Shown here piece by piece: positions 10,024 through 17,565 of a stretch of DNA of 23,405 nt. Position numbers and translations under genes: made by a program. This stretch comes from UBA5018 sp044375975. Its GTDB lineage: Bacteria; Cyanobacteriota; Cyanobacteriia; PCC-6307; Cyanobiaceae. The notes beneath the pieces are model-generated. The model was not told where the DNA came from, did no database searches, and was given only the letters and a program-made list of their open reading frames with translations. The stretch's first letter is position 1, and every line of letters starts with the position of its first letter. Location: contig JBILLQ010000054.1 of assembly GCA_044375975.1 (NCBI GenBank), positions 1 through 23,405 on the forward strand, given 5' to 3'.

Positions 10024-10449
10024 ATGAGCGACGTTCCGGACCCCAAGGCCCCGCCAAATCCAGAGCCCAGCTCTGGCCCTGAGCCTGGCTCCTCCCCTGG
10101 GCAGGCCGGTGAACCGGCAGCTGCCAACAAAGCCGGCAGCTGGGGGGCGGCTCTGTTGACCACCTTCACCACCGTCTTTTTGGCAGAACTGGGCGACAAG
10201 ACCCAACTGGCCGCCCTGCTACTGGCGGCCCAGTCCGGACGGCCGGCGATCGTTTTTGTGGGCGCTTCCCTGGCCCTGATCAGCTCCAGCCTGGTGGGGG
10301 TGCTGCTGGGGCGCTGGCTGGCCAAGGTGCTGCCACCGCAGCAACTGGAGCGCCTGGCGGGCCTGTTGATGGTGGGCCTGGGCCTATGGCTGGGGCGACA
10401 GGCGGTACTCAACCTGGCCCCCCTGCCCGACGGCTTGCCCTTGGGCTGA
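10024..10449 (+). CDS. Half-size GDT1/TMEM165 (UPF0016) transporter, first subunit
   Basis: A 141-residue protein with a Pro-rich soluble N-terminus (1-38) and three predicted helices. The family motif E-x-G-D-(K/R)-(T/S) appears as ELGDKT at 55-60. Full-length UPF0016 proteins contain this motif twice in an inverted repeat; here one half is encoded and the next gene supplies the other, so a heterodimer is likely. In cyanobacteria the full-length homologue (Mnx) exports manganese toward the thylakoid lumen or periplasm, protecting from Mn overload; Mn/Ca transport here is inferred from the family. The Pro/Ser-rich extension is unusual for a half-size subunit. Confidence 0.9.
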   Translation: MSDVPDPKAPPNPEPSSGPEPGSSPGQAGEPAAANKAGSWGAALLTTFTTVFLAELGDKTQLAALLLAAQSGRPAIVFVGASLALISSSLVGVLLGRWLAKVLPPQQLERLAGLLMVGLGLWLGRQAVLNLAPLPDGLPLG

Positions 10450-10513
10450 TCAATAGCTGCTGGCAGGTGGCAGCTGGGCGAATCTGCTGAGTGTTCCGAC
10501 GAGCGACTCCAGG

Positions 10514-10608
10514 CTTAAATCCCACCGCTCTCGCCCAGTACCAACAAATTCAATCTAGTAATCACCACTTAAATCATCCCGCTACCACCCAGAGCTTAAA
10601 TCCCATGG
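10514..10608 (+). repeat. Degenerate 27-bp tandem repeat ahead of second GDT1 half
   Basis: CTTAAATC recurs at 10514, 10568 and 10595, that is at spacings of 54 and 27. The units starting at 10514 and 10568 agree at about 19 of 27 positions, the unit between them is strongly diverged, and the last unit runs into the ATG at 10605. It lies in the leader between the two half-transporter genes. Confidence 0.55.
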
Positions 10609-10910
10609 ATCTCGCGCTGCTCACGTCTACCTATGCCACGGTTTTCTTGGCGGAATTGGGCGACAAGACCCAGCTGGCGATCGTCACCATCAGTGGCACC
10701 TCCCCCAGGCCCCTGGCCGTGTTTCTGGGCAGTTCCCTGGCCCTGGTGCTGGCCAGCCTGCTGGGGGCGGCCGCAGGTGGATCACTTTCCACTGTCATCC
10801 CCACCAACAGCTTGCAGTTGGCCGCCTCGCTTGGCTTCTTGATCATCGGCATCCGGCTGATCGTCAGATCAGGACCGATCAAAGGCAGCGGCGAGCCGAC
10901 TGATCTTTAA
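10605..10910 (+). CDS. Half-size GDT1/TMEM165 (UPF0016) transporter, second subunit
   Basis: A 101-residue membrane protein with three hydrophobic helices and motif ELGDKT at 17-22, then FLGSSLALVLASLLG and a third helix LAASLGFLIIGIRLIV. It pairs with the preceding half-size gene to rebuild the two-motif cation transporter. The frame is open from a GTG at 10491, but the 38 extra residues are Asn/Gln/His/Pro-rich and come from a 27-bp repeat; the ATG at 10605 places the first helix where the family expects it. The gap to the first half is 155 bp, longer than expected for an operon but on the same strand. Confidence 0.9.
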   Translation: MDLALLTSTYATVFLAELGDKTQLAIVTISGTSPRPLAVFLGSSLALVLASLLGAAAGGSLSTVIPTNSLQLAASLGFLIIGIRLIVRSGPIKGSGEPTDL

Positions 10911-11042
10911 ACTGAATTGATTCGGTTCGGGATCAGGGGACAGCGCTTCGGTCCCTCTCCCGCCCCGGCCAGCCGCCAGACGCCCTTCGGGACCAGTGGT
11001 GGACACCGCCAATTCTCCTGCCAGCCCCAGCTGTAACTGCCG

Positions 11043-13355
11043 ATGAAGTTCACGGTCGCCGACCTGCTCGACCAGCTTCCCCTCAACGAGGCCCTGCCGA
11101 TCGCCCAGCTCGAGAAGGCCCTGAGCCTCAGCGCCACAGTCGATAAGCAGCAACTGCGCATCGGCATTCACGGTCTGATCAAGCTCGGCCTGCTGGATGA
11201 CACCGAGGCGGGTCTGGTGCGCCTTGAGACGCCCGAGCTGATTCCCGCCCGCCTGCGCTGCTCCAGCAAGGGCTTCTGCTTTGCCCTGCGGGAGGACGGC
11301 GGCGAGGACATCTACATCCGTGACCACCAGCTAAACCACGCCTGGAATGGCGATCGGGTGCTGGTGCGGGTGACCCGCGAAGGGGGGCGTCGCCGCTCTC
11401 CGGAAGGCGGCGTGCAGTGCATCCTCGAGCGCCAAACCACCAGCTTGCTGGCTCAGCTGGAACAGCAGGCCGAGCGTCTGGTGGCCACGCCTCTCGACGA
11501 TCGACTGCTCACCAGCATCGAACTGCCAGCAGACGACGAGGCCCATCTCGATCCCGAACAGAACTCGGTGGTGGAGGTGGCGATTGATCGCTACCCGGTG
11601 GCCCAATTTGCCCCCCTGGGTCACGTGGCCCGGCGGCTGCCCGTGAATGGCGGGGAAGAGGCGGATCTGGAACTGCTGCTCACCAAGCACCACCTCAACT
11701 CCCGGCCCGCCGCCCCCCGCGCCGTACTCAAAAACCTCACCGATAAGGAACGCACCGATCTCAGCGAGCTGCCCGCGCTGCTGATCGAGCTGTGGCAGGG
11801 CAGGGAAGCCCCTGGCCTGCCGGCCCTCAGCGCCATTGAGCGCGAGGGGGGCGGCTGGACCCTATGGGTGCACAGCCCCGCCATAGCCGAACGCCTGGCA
11901 GCTGGCAGTGGCTTGGATCTGTGGTTAAGGCAGCAGGCGGATGCCATCTGCCTGGGCAACCAGTGGTTGCCGATGCTCAGCCCATCGCTGGCTAAAGCGG
12001 CCTCCTTCAAGGTGGGGCACACCCAAGCGGCCGTCTCGGTGGCCCTGGAGCTCGATCCAGATGGAGCCCTGCAGCACTTCCGCTTTTGCCGGAGCTTGAT
12101 CAAGCCAGCGGCCAGCATCGACAGCAGCGCACTCGAGGCCCTGGCGGAGCGGAAGCCCAAGAGCCGCACCACGCCGGTAGCCCTCAAGGCGCTCAAGCCC
12201 TATTTGGCCCAGCTGGAAGCCCTGGTGGCGATCACGGGCTTACTGCGTCAGCGGCGCATCGCCGCCGGCTCCATCGACCTAGAGCTGCCGCTACCTGGCA
12301 TCAACAGCCTGGGAGATCTGGCAATCGGTGCACCCGATGCCGCCCTGGACGGCTGGCTGGTGGCCCTGGCTGACACCAGCCCGGTGGCCCTGTTGCGAGA
12401 GGCACTGCTACTGGCGGACCGCGCCTATGGCAGCCATCTCAAGGCTCTGGAACTGCCGGCGATCTACGCCATCAACCCCGCTGCCGATGCCGCCGAGCTG
12501 AACGAGGTGGCCCGCACGGCCCTGGCCCTGGAGATCCCCCTGGAACTGAGCGAGGAGGGCAACGCCAATGCCCCTGAGCTGGCCAGGGTGTTCGCCAACA
12601 CCGACCGCAGCCGCTCTCTGCAACAGCAGCTGGAGGATGTGATCAAGCCGATCCAACTCAGCCAAAGCCCCGGTACCCATCTCTTGGCTGGCCTGGCCAC
12701 GGAAGAAGCGGCGGTGGCGCCGGCCTGCTGCCCTGGCCTCCATTACGCCGATCTATGGAATCAGCAATTACTGATCCTGCTACTCAGCGAGGGCAAAGAC
12801 CGTCCAAGCGTGCGTCATAAGACCTGCGTAGACCTCACCTCCGATAGCTGCCATGGCCAGATCGATTGGCCGCTGCTGGCGCCTAGTCTGCTCAACCCTG
12901 CCAAGGAAGCTCTGCTGCAGGGATTGGTGCAAAAGCTGAATGGTCGCCGTCGCTTCCTGGCCGAATTGCAGGCGGATGTGGTGGCCATGGCCCAGGCTCG
13001 CCAGGCCGAACCCCTGGTGGGAAAAATCCTTCCCGGCATCATCAGCGGCGTGCAGAGCTATGGTTTCTTCGTGGAAGTACCACCCTCCAATGTAGAGGGA
13101 TTAGTACATGTAAGCTCCCTAAAAGACGACTGGTACGAATACCGCTCACGCCAAAATCGCCTGGTGGGTCGCAAGAATCGCCGCAGCTACATGCTGGGAG
13201 ATTCGGTGGAGGTGGAGATCCAAAAAGTTGACGCATTGCGCCACCAAATAGATCTGGCCGTGGTGCTCCCCGAGGGCTATGAAGACACCGATTCAGGGGC
13301 CGCAACTGGCAGCGATCAAGACCCAGAGCTCCTGGGCCTGCCCAGCGAGGATTGA
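11043..13355 (+). CDS. RNase II/R-fold (RNB, Zam-like) protein with degenerate active site
   Basis: A 770-residue protein with RNase R architecture: N-terminal winged-helix region (1-62), cold-shock-like OB domain (about 67-115, with SSKGFCFALREDGGEDIYI), a body in the RNB position (about 235-600) and a C-terminal S1 domain (about 658-741, PGIISGVQSYGFFVEV and VEGLVHVSSL). The RNB signature with four Asp (DxxxxxDxDD) should fall near 245-262, but there the sequence reads LIELWQGREAPGLPAL with no Asp. The usual SPIRRY arginine motif is replaced by CPGLHYAD (563-570). The fold is therefore recognisable but hydrolysis is unlikely; RNA binding may remain. It resembles the cyanobacterial Zam (acetazolamide resistance) branch; that sub-assignment is tentative. 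ubiX follows 3 bp after the stop. Confidence 0.8.
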   Translation: MKFTVADLLDQLPLNEALPIAQLEKALSLSATVDKQQLRIGIHGLIKLGLLDDTEAGLVRLETPELIPARLRCSSKGFCFALREDGGEDIYIRDHQLNHAWNGDRVLVRVTREGGRRRSPEGGVQCILERQTTSLLAQLEQQAERLVATPLDDRLLTSIELPADDEAHLDPEQNSVVEVAIDRYPVAQFAPLGHVARRLPVNGGEEADLELLLTKHHLNSRPAAPRAVLKNLTDKERTDLSELPALLIELWQGREAPGLPALSAIEREGGGWTLWVHSPAIAERLAAGSGLDLWLRQQADAICLGNQWLPMLSPSLAKAASFKVGHTQAAVSVALELDPDGALQHFRFCRSLIKPAASIDSSALEALAERKPKSRTTPVALKALKPYLAQLEALVAITGLLRQRRIAAGSIDLELPLPGINSLGDLAIGAPDAALDGWLVALADTSPVALLREALLLADRAYGSHLKALELPAIYAINPAADAAELNEVARTALALEIPLELSEEGNANAPELARVFANTDRSRSLQQQLEDVIKPIQLSQSPGTHLLAGLATEEAAVAPACCPGLHYADLWNQQLLILLLSEGKDRPSVRHKTCVDLTSDSCHGQIDWPLLAPSLLNPAKEALLQGLVQKLNGRRRFLAELQADVVAMAQARQAEPLVGKILPGIISGVQSYGFFVEVPPSNVEGLVHVSSLKDDWYEYRSRQNRLVGRKNRRSYMLGDSVEVEIQKVDALRHQIDLAVVLPEGYEDTDSGAATGSDQDPELLGLPSED

Positions 13356-13358
13356 TCG

Positions 13359-14024
13359 ATGCAGGCGGCCTCGCCTAGCGCAGCACTGAATTCCCTGCCG
13401 ATCGTGCTTGCGGTATCGGGTGCCTCCGCCCAACCGCTGGCCCAGCGGGCCCTGCAGCTGCTGCTGGAGGCCGGCGAGACGGTGGAGCTGGTCACCAGCC
13501 GCGGCGCCATCGGTGTCTGGTGGGCGGAAATGGGGCTGCGGCTGCCCACCGAACCGGATGCCCAGGAGCGCTTCTGGCGGGAGCGCACCGGCACCAAGAC
13601 CGGCAGCCTGCGCTGCCATCGCTGGAATGACCAGGCCGCCGCCATTGCCAGCGGCAGCTACCGCACCCGCGGCATGGTGATCCTGCCGGCATCGATGGGC
13701 AGCGTCGGTCGCATCGCCGGCGGTGTGGCCACCGATCTGGTGGAGCGGGCCGCCGATGTGCATCTCAAGGAGGGGCGACCGCTGGTGATCTGTCCGAGGG
13801 AAACCCCCTGGAGCCTGGTGCACCTGCGCAATCTCACCGCCCTGGCGGAAGCCGGAGCCCGGATCGCGCCGCCGGTGCCGGCCTGGTATCACCAACCCAG
13901 CAGCCTGGAGGAGATGGTGGATTTTTTGGTCATCCGCGTCTTCGATGTGCTGGGCTACGACCTGGGCGAGCTGCGGCGTTGGCAGGGCCCGCCTGGCCAA
14001 CCGGGATCAAGCCAACCGGGATGA
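13359..14024 (+). CDS. ubiX: Flavin prenyltransferase UbiX
   Basis: Makes prenylated FMN, the cofactor of UbiD-type decarboxylases used in quinone synthesis. The N-terminal flavin-binding strand reads IVLAVSGASAQPLAQRAL (UbiX family: GxSGxxG-like), followed by LVTSRGA. The catalytic/FMN-binding part has LPASMGSVGRIAGGVATDLVERAADV and the conserved LKEGRPLVICPRETPWS, then a C-terminal PPVPAWYHQP segment. About 221 residues, family length plus a short tail. It starts 3 bp after the RNB gene and ends in an ATGA overlap with the next gene, so translation is probably coupled. The tail GQPGSSQPG comes from a small tandem duplication. Confidence 0.92.
   Translation: MQAASPSAALNSLPIVLAVSGASAQPLAQRALQLLLEAGETVELVTSRGAIGVWWAEMGLRLPTEPDAQERFWRERTGTKTGSLRCHRWNDQAAAIASGSYRTRGMVILPASMGSVGRIAGGVATDLVERAADVHLKEGRPLVICPRETPWSLVHLRNLTALAEAGARIAPPVPAWYHQPSSLEEMVDFLVIRVFDVLGYDLGELRRWQGPPGQPGSSQPG
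13996..14022 (+). repeat. 15-bp-period microduplication at the ubiX 3' end
   Basis: GCCAACCGGGAT occurs at 13996-14007 and again at 14011-14022. The second copy supplies the AT of the downstream ATG and the T of the ubiX stop codon, so the duplication helps to create the ATGA overlap. Confidence 0.7.
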
Positions 14025-14662
14025 ATCGCCTGCTGCAACGCCTATTGCTGTTCACCCTGCTGGCCCCGCTGCTGGCCGTTCTGGCTCTGGCGGCATTGAA
14101 TCTGAGCCCGGCGGTGAGCCTGCGCCTGCTGATCTGGACCAGTCCGGCCCTGCCCCTGGGCAGTTGGCTGGCCCTGGCGGTGGGCGGTGGCGGCCTGCTG
14201 AGCGCAGCTGCCACCTCGGCCGCCCTGCAATCCAGTGTTGCGGCGCGGCGGCAAGTGCCACTCAAAACCGAGGCGCCGGGCCGCCGCCAGGAATCTGCAA
14301 CCTGGGACCCCGCCTATGGCGAAACTGCCGGTCGCCAACCTACCGGTCGCCGTAGCGCCAGTAGCCGTAGCGCCAGTAGCCAAAACCTGGGCCAAGAAGA
14401 CAACAACTGGAACGAGCCGTGGGCCGCCAACCCAGCGCCAGCGCGGCCTCCGGGGGCACCGCCACCCACCGTTGAGGTGCCGTTTCGGGTGATCCGCAAA
14501 CCAGTTAAAGCCGCGCGTACCAGCCCAGATAGCCAAACCCCGCAGGCTGCGGCCACCAATGCCAATGCAAGTGCCAATGCAAGAGCAAGTGACAGTGCAA
14601 GTGCCCATACCAGTGGAGGCGATGGCTGGAATCAATCATTGCCCGAGCAGGAAGACTGGTGA
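14021..14662 (+). CDS. Two-helix membrane protein, LapA-like N-terminus, low-complexity tail
   Basis: A 213-residue protein. Residues 7-28 and about 35-62 form two hydrophobic helices separated by NLSPAVSLRLLIWTSPALPLG, a layout like the LapA/DUF1049 domain. The rest is soluble, Pro/Ser/Asn-rich and looks disordered; it contains a perfect 15-bp DNA duplication (RSASS twice) and a NANASANARAS stretch. The start at 14021 overlaps the ubiX stop (ATGA). The function is unknown; an envelope or thylakoid-membrane scaffold role would be guesswork. The same frame is open from 13979, but that would overlap ubiX more deeply. Confidence 0.7.
   Translation: MNRLLQRLLLFTLLAPLLAVLALAALNLSPAVSLRLLIWTSPALPLGSWLALAVGGGGLLSAAATSAALQSSVAARRQVPLKTEAPGRRQESATWDPAYGETAGRQPTGRRSASSRSASSQNLGQEDNNWNEPWAANPAPARPPGAPPPTVEVPFRVIRKPVKAARTSPDSQTPQAAATNANASANARASDSASAHTSGGDGWNQSLPEQEDW
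14351..14380 (+). repeat. Perfect 15-bp tandem duplication
   Basis: CGTAGCGCCAGTAGC occurs at 14351-14365 and directly again at 14366-14380, in frame, encoding RSASSRSASS in the soluble part of the two-helix membrane protein. A second short repeat (GCCAATGCAAGT-like, 12 bp) lies at 14561-14584 in the same gene. Confidence 0.85.
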
Positions 14663-14791
14663 ACCACTGCTCTTCTGAGGGGCCGCCCGGGGGCTTCTGG
14701 AGGGCCAGTTTTGGGGGCCAGTCTGGGGGCACAAGAGACCTGCATCGCCCTGCCAGCTCCCTAAACTTGTTCAATACTTTCCGCCCCAGCC

Positions 14792-15223
14792 GTGCCGGAC
14801 AGCGACACTGCCAGCCAGCCCCCCACCGCTGAGGCCAAGCCGGCCCCGAAAGCCAAGCCGCCCGCGCCCGAGGACAAGCCCTTTGGCAGCTTTGTGCCGG
14901 AGCTGTTGCTGCCGGCTTTGGCCAAGGACATCCAGGGCTACGGCGGAGCTAAGCCCCAATTGGAATTTAGCCAGGGCGCCATGCCCGTAGTAGGCAGCCC
15001 CTGCTGGATGGTGAAGGGCAGCCTGCCTGGCGAACGCCGCTTTTGGCTCTGCTTCACCGCCGAGGACATCAGCTCGGCCAAGACGATCGCGGTGGCGGAG
15101 GCCGGGGCCGAACCGAGCCTGCTGGAGTCATTTTTGATCGATGAGAAAAAAATCACCCTGGCCCTGCTGGTATCTCGCCTGGTGCAACGGCTCAATGGCC
15201 AGAAGTGGCTGGGACCCAACTAG
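14792..15223 (+). CDS. DUF2996 family protein
   Basis: A 143-residue soluble protein. A charged Lys/Pro/Ala-rich N-terminus (1-28) precedes the conserved domain: PFGSFVPELLLPALAKD, CWMVKGSLPGERRFWLCFTAEDI and the highly conserved ending LLESFLIDEKKITLALLVSRL then VQRLNGQKWLG. This is the DUF2996 family, restricted mainly to cyanobacteria and without a known function. The start is GTG at 14792; no ATG precedes it in frame. A pair of overlapping hairpins begins at the stop codon. It lies between the ubiX run and acsF on the same strand, with a 129-bp gap upstream. Confidence 0.88.
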   Translation: MPDSDTASQPPTAEAKPAPKAKPPAPEDKPFGSFVPELLLPALAKDIQGYGGAKPQLEFSQGAMPVVGSPCWMVKGSLPGERRFWLCFTAEDISSAKTIAVAEAGAEPSLLESFLIDEKKITLALLVSRLVQRLNGQKWLGPN

Positions 15224-15251
15224 CTAGCTGGGCCCTGGCTAGCTAGGGCCC
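15221..15251 (+). terminator. Two mutually exclusive hairpins at the DUF2996 stop
   Basis: Hairpin A pairs TAGCTAGC (15221-15228) with GCTAGCTA (15238-15245). Hairpin B pairs GGGCCC (15230-15235) with GGGCCC (15246-15251). They share bases and cannot form together. Hairpin A includes the stop codon. No T-run follows, so a Rho-independent terminator is not proven. Confidence 0.4.
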
Positions 15252-15370
15252 GCTTGGCCTGCTCTCTGCCCTGGTCAGCGTCTGCTCTCACCGATGGTCA
15301 GCCGCAAAGTGAGCGCCATCCGTGGCCAGCTTTGGCCAGCCTTGGCCCAGGCAGTGAAGGTCAATAGTCA

Positions 15371-15396
15371 CAACTGCTGACGCATGTCAGCAGTTG
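15371..15396. promoter_or_regulatory. Perfect 26-bp palindrome upstream of acsF
   Basis: CAACTGCTGAC-GCAT-GTCAGCAGTTG: an 11-bp perfect stem with a tetraloop, ending 50 bp before the preferred acsF start (15447). It could be a dimeric-regulator operator or a 5'-UTR hairpin. There is no T-run after it, which argues against a simple terminator. An ATG of the longer acsF frame (15384) falls inside this palindrome. Confidence 0.6.
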
Positions 15397-15446
15397 CATT
15401 GGCGGCGACACCTACGATGGGGCCAAAGCCACAGCCGTACCGCTCG

Positions 15447-16547
15447 ATGGTGCCTCCCGCCACAGCAACCGCTTCCGTAGATGCCCCTATGGCCCTCGGC
15501 AGCCCTGATGCCCCAGCCATCAAGGCGCCGGTGAAGGACACGATCCTCACGCCCCGCTTCTACACCACCGACTTCGAGGCCATGGCGGCCATGGACCTCC
15601 GCCCCAACGAGGTGGAGCTAGAGGCCATCTGCGAAGAGTTTCGCAAGGACTACAACCGCCACCATTTTGTGCGCACGGATGTCTTCGAGGGAGCTGCTGA
15701 GAAGCTCGATCCCGACACCCGCAAAGTGTTTGTCGAATTCCTGGAGCAGAGCTGCACCTCAGAGTTTTCCGGCTTTCTGCTCTACAAGGAACTCAGCCGC
15801 CGCATCAAGCTGAAAAATCCGCTGCTGGCCGAATGCTTTGCCCACATGGCCAGGGATGAGGCCCGCCACGCCGGCTTCTTGAATAAGTCGATGAGCGACT
15901 TCGGCCTGCAATTAGACCTGGGCTTCCTCACGGCAAACAAAGCATATACTTATTTTAAACCTAAGTTTATTTTCTACGCCACCTACCTATCCGAGAAGAT
16001 TGGCTACTGGCGCTATATTGCAATTTACCGTCACTTAGAGCAGCATCCCGAAAGCAAGATTTACCCGATCTTCAACTTTTTTGAGAATTGGTGCCAAGAT
16101 GAAAATCGCCATGGCGACTTCTTCGATGCCCTGATGAAGGCCCAACCCAGCACGGTGCGCGGTCCGGTGGCCCGCCTTTGGTGCCGCTTCTTCCTGCTGG
16201 CCGTGTTTGCCACCATGTACGTGCGCGACGTGGCCCGCAAGGAGTTTTATGAGGCACTGGGACTAGATGCCCGTGAATACGATAAATATGTCATCGACAA
16301 AACCAACGAGACTTCGGCTCGGGTATTCCCCGTTGTACTAGATGTAAAAAATCCAAAATTCTGGGAACGCCTCGAGAAGCTCGTTGAAAATAACGCCAGG
16401 CTCAGCAAGGCAGATCAAGACGGTGGCCCCGCTCCGATAAGAAATCTCAAAAAGATTCCCTATTGGATCGCCAACGGCAAGGAAATGGCCAAGCTGTTCT
16501 TCATGAAGCCAATCCTCAGCCACGAATTCCAACCCGCCGTTCGCTGA
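15447..16547 (+). CDS. acsF: Aerobic Mg-protoporphyrin IX monomethyl ester (oxidative) cyclase
   Basis: A di-iron enzyme that forms the fifth (E) ring of chlorophyll, converting Mg-protoporphyrin IX monomethyl ester to divinyl protochlorophyllide with O2 at the membrane. Start MVPPATATAS at 15447 gives 366 residues, near the family length. The frame is open to ATG 15384, but that codon lies inside a perfect palindrome and the extra residues look unconserved. The family core KDTILTPRFYTTDFEAMAAMDL is intact. Iron-site motifs are E106 in SEFSGFLLYKE, DEARH (137-141) and DENRH (218-222), each giving Glu-x-x-His ligands. The gene is followed by a long imperfect hairpin and then by island DNA, so it sits at the edge of the core segment. 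Confidence 0.96.
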   Translation: MVPPATATASVDAPMALGSPDAPAIKAPVKDTILTPRFYTTDFEAMAAMDLRPNEVELEAICEEFRKDYNRHHFVRTDVFEGAAEKLDPDTRKVFVEFLEQSCTSEFSGFLLYKELSRRIKLKNPLLAECFAHMARDEARHAGFLNKSMSDFGLQLDLGFLTANKAYTYFKPKFIFYATYLSEKIGYWRYIAIYRHLEQHPESKIYPIFNFFENWCQDENRHGDFFDALMKAQPSTVRGPVARLWCRFFLLAVFATMYVRDVARKEFYEALGLDAREYDKYVIDKTNETSARVFPVVLDVKNPKFWERLEKLVENNARLSKADQDGGPAPIRNLKKIPYWIANGKEMAKLFFMKPILSHEFQPAVR

Positions 16548-16574
16548 TTCTATCCGTTCAAAGCTAGATACAAC

Positions 16575-16633
16575 CACTGCGTTAATCCACCCCTGATCGC
16601 TTAGCGCTGAGGGGGTAATGAATTGGCGCAGTG
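16575..16633 (+). terminator. Long imperfect hairpin downstream of acsF
   Basis: CACTGCG (16575-16581) pairs with CGCAGTG (16627-16633); inside, an ACCCC/GGGGG segment and TCGCT/AGCGC-like arms extend the pairing with mismatches. It begins 28 bp after the acsF stop. It may end the acsF transcript, or be a remnant of a mobile-element terminus, since transposase relic sequence begins here. Confidence 0.4.
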
Positions 16634-17140
16634 AACCGAGCAATTCAGGGATGCGATAGCGTCGATCGTGCCGTCATTCCACTGGCGCCACTGTCCAAAC
16701 AGCTGTTGCTGCAATGTCAGCAACTCAGCTCTGACCCGGGCAATTACACCCGGCCGTTCAGCGAAGACCTTCAAATAGCGAATCACTTGAACCCAGCACA
16801 GTTAAAGCTGCTGCAGGGGAAAGATGTTGTAGGCCAGGAAGCGATCGCTCAGCTCACATAAAAAGTCATCCGCGCAGAGGTTACCGCCAAAGGCATACTC
16901 CAGGAGCCGATCCAGAAGCACCTGCGTCTTGCTGAAACTCAAGGGAAAGGCACTCCCAGAAGACCCACCAGGGCACTGTGCTGGGGCCCATAACGGGTCG
17001 CTTCCACATCAGCCGGCAAGGTGGCGCAGGTTGGTAGGGCATCCGCCCCCGCTAGGGAGAAGCTGCGGAATGGCTTAGCAGGCTCCAACAGGGCAATGCC
17101 GTGGCAGCGCCATGATGTTGCAAGACGATGCGGCCCCATG
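16601..17140 (-). pseudogene. Decayed IS66-family transposase
   Basis: On the minus strand, from about 17060 downward, pieces read ATLPADVEATRYGPQ, then HSALVGLLGVPFPLSFSKTQ and VLLDRLL, which is the IS66 transposase core just before its catalytic region. After a gap comes FAERPGVIARVRAELLTLQQ continuing QLFGQWRQWNDGTID (about 16760-16640), which I read as a C-terminal IS66 segment. The middle, including the catalytic part, is missing or replaced, and a stop codon interrupts the frame. Terminal repeats were not found. The IS66 call is from memory of the family pattern. Confidence 0.6.
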
Positions 17141-17565
17141 GGTGCCGTAACATAGGTGCCGTGATGCCGTTACCTATTCCAAAGAAATGCCAGCGGTGGC
17201 CACAGTTCTTTATGTGATTGATCCTTGATGTCCTGAATCGTGTGAAGCGCTCGCTTCGTTGAGGAAGCTGGGCATGGGCAACACATGCAACAATTTGTCG
17301 CTGCCCCGGCGACGTGGTTGCGCCCTGCTTTGATCAGGTATAGGATTTCCTGGAAACTGGCCGAAGGCCAATCGAATCACTGCCACCTTATCCCCCCTAA
17401 TGGCCGTGCGGCTCGATCTAAAAGTGGCACTGCCTTGAAAAGCACGGTCTTCGACCCCAAGTCCTTGGGCGGCACCGCCGTCAGCAGGTCAAGAATCTTG
17501 TGGAGCGGCTTGACTGGGCCCTTTTCCTAGCATCAAGCCTCGCTCACCACCCCTCTCGATCTTGG

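Noticed and set aside
13293..14000. 235-codon minus-strand frame opposite ubiX
   Set aside because: Shadow frame; ubiX on the plus strand carries the recognisable motifs.
13979..14020. Upstream extension of the two-helix membrane protein
   Set aside because: It would overlap ubiX by 46 bases; the ATG at 14021 gives an ATGA overlap and places the first helix at the N-terminus.
16841..16848. GCGATCGC octamers (also at 3737, 8026 and 22809) considered as operators
   Set aside because: These are HIP1 sites, abundant across many cyanobacterial genomes and not specific to a gene.
17285..17530. 81-codon plus-strand frame before the MACPF cluster
   Set aside because: No recognisable domain, in DNA next to a transposase relic; could be relic sequence in another frame.
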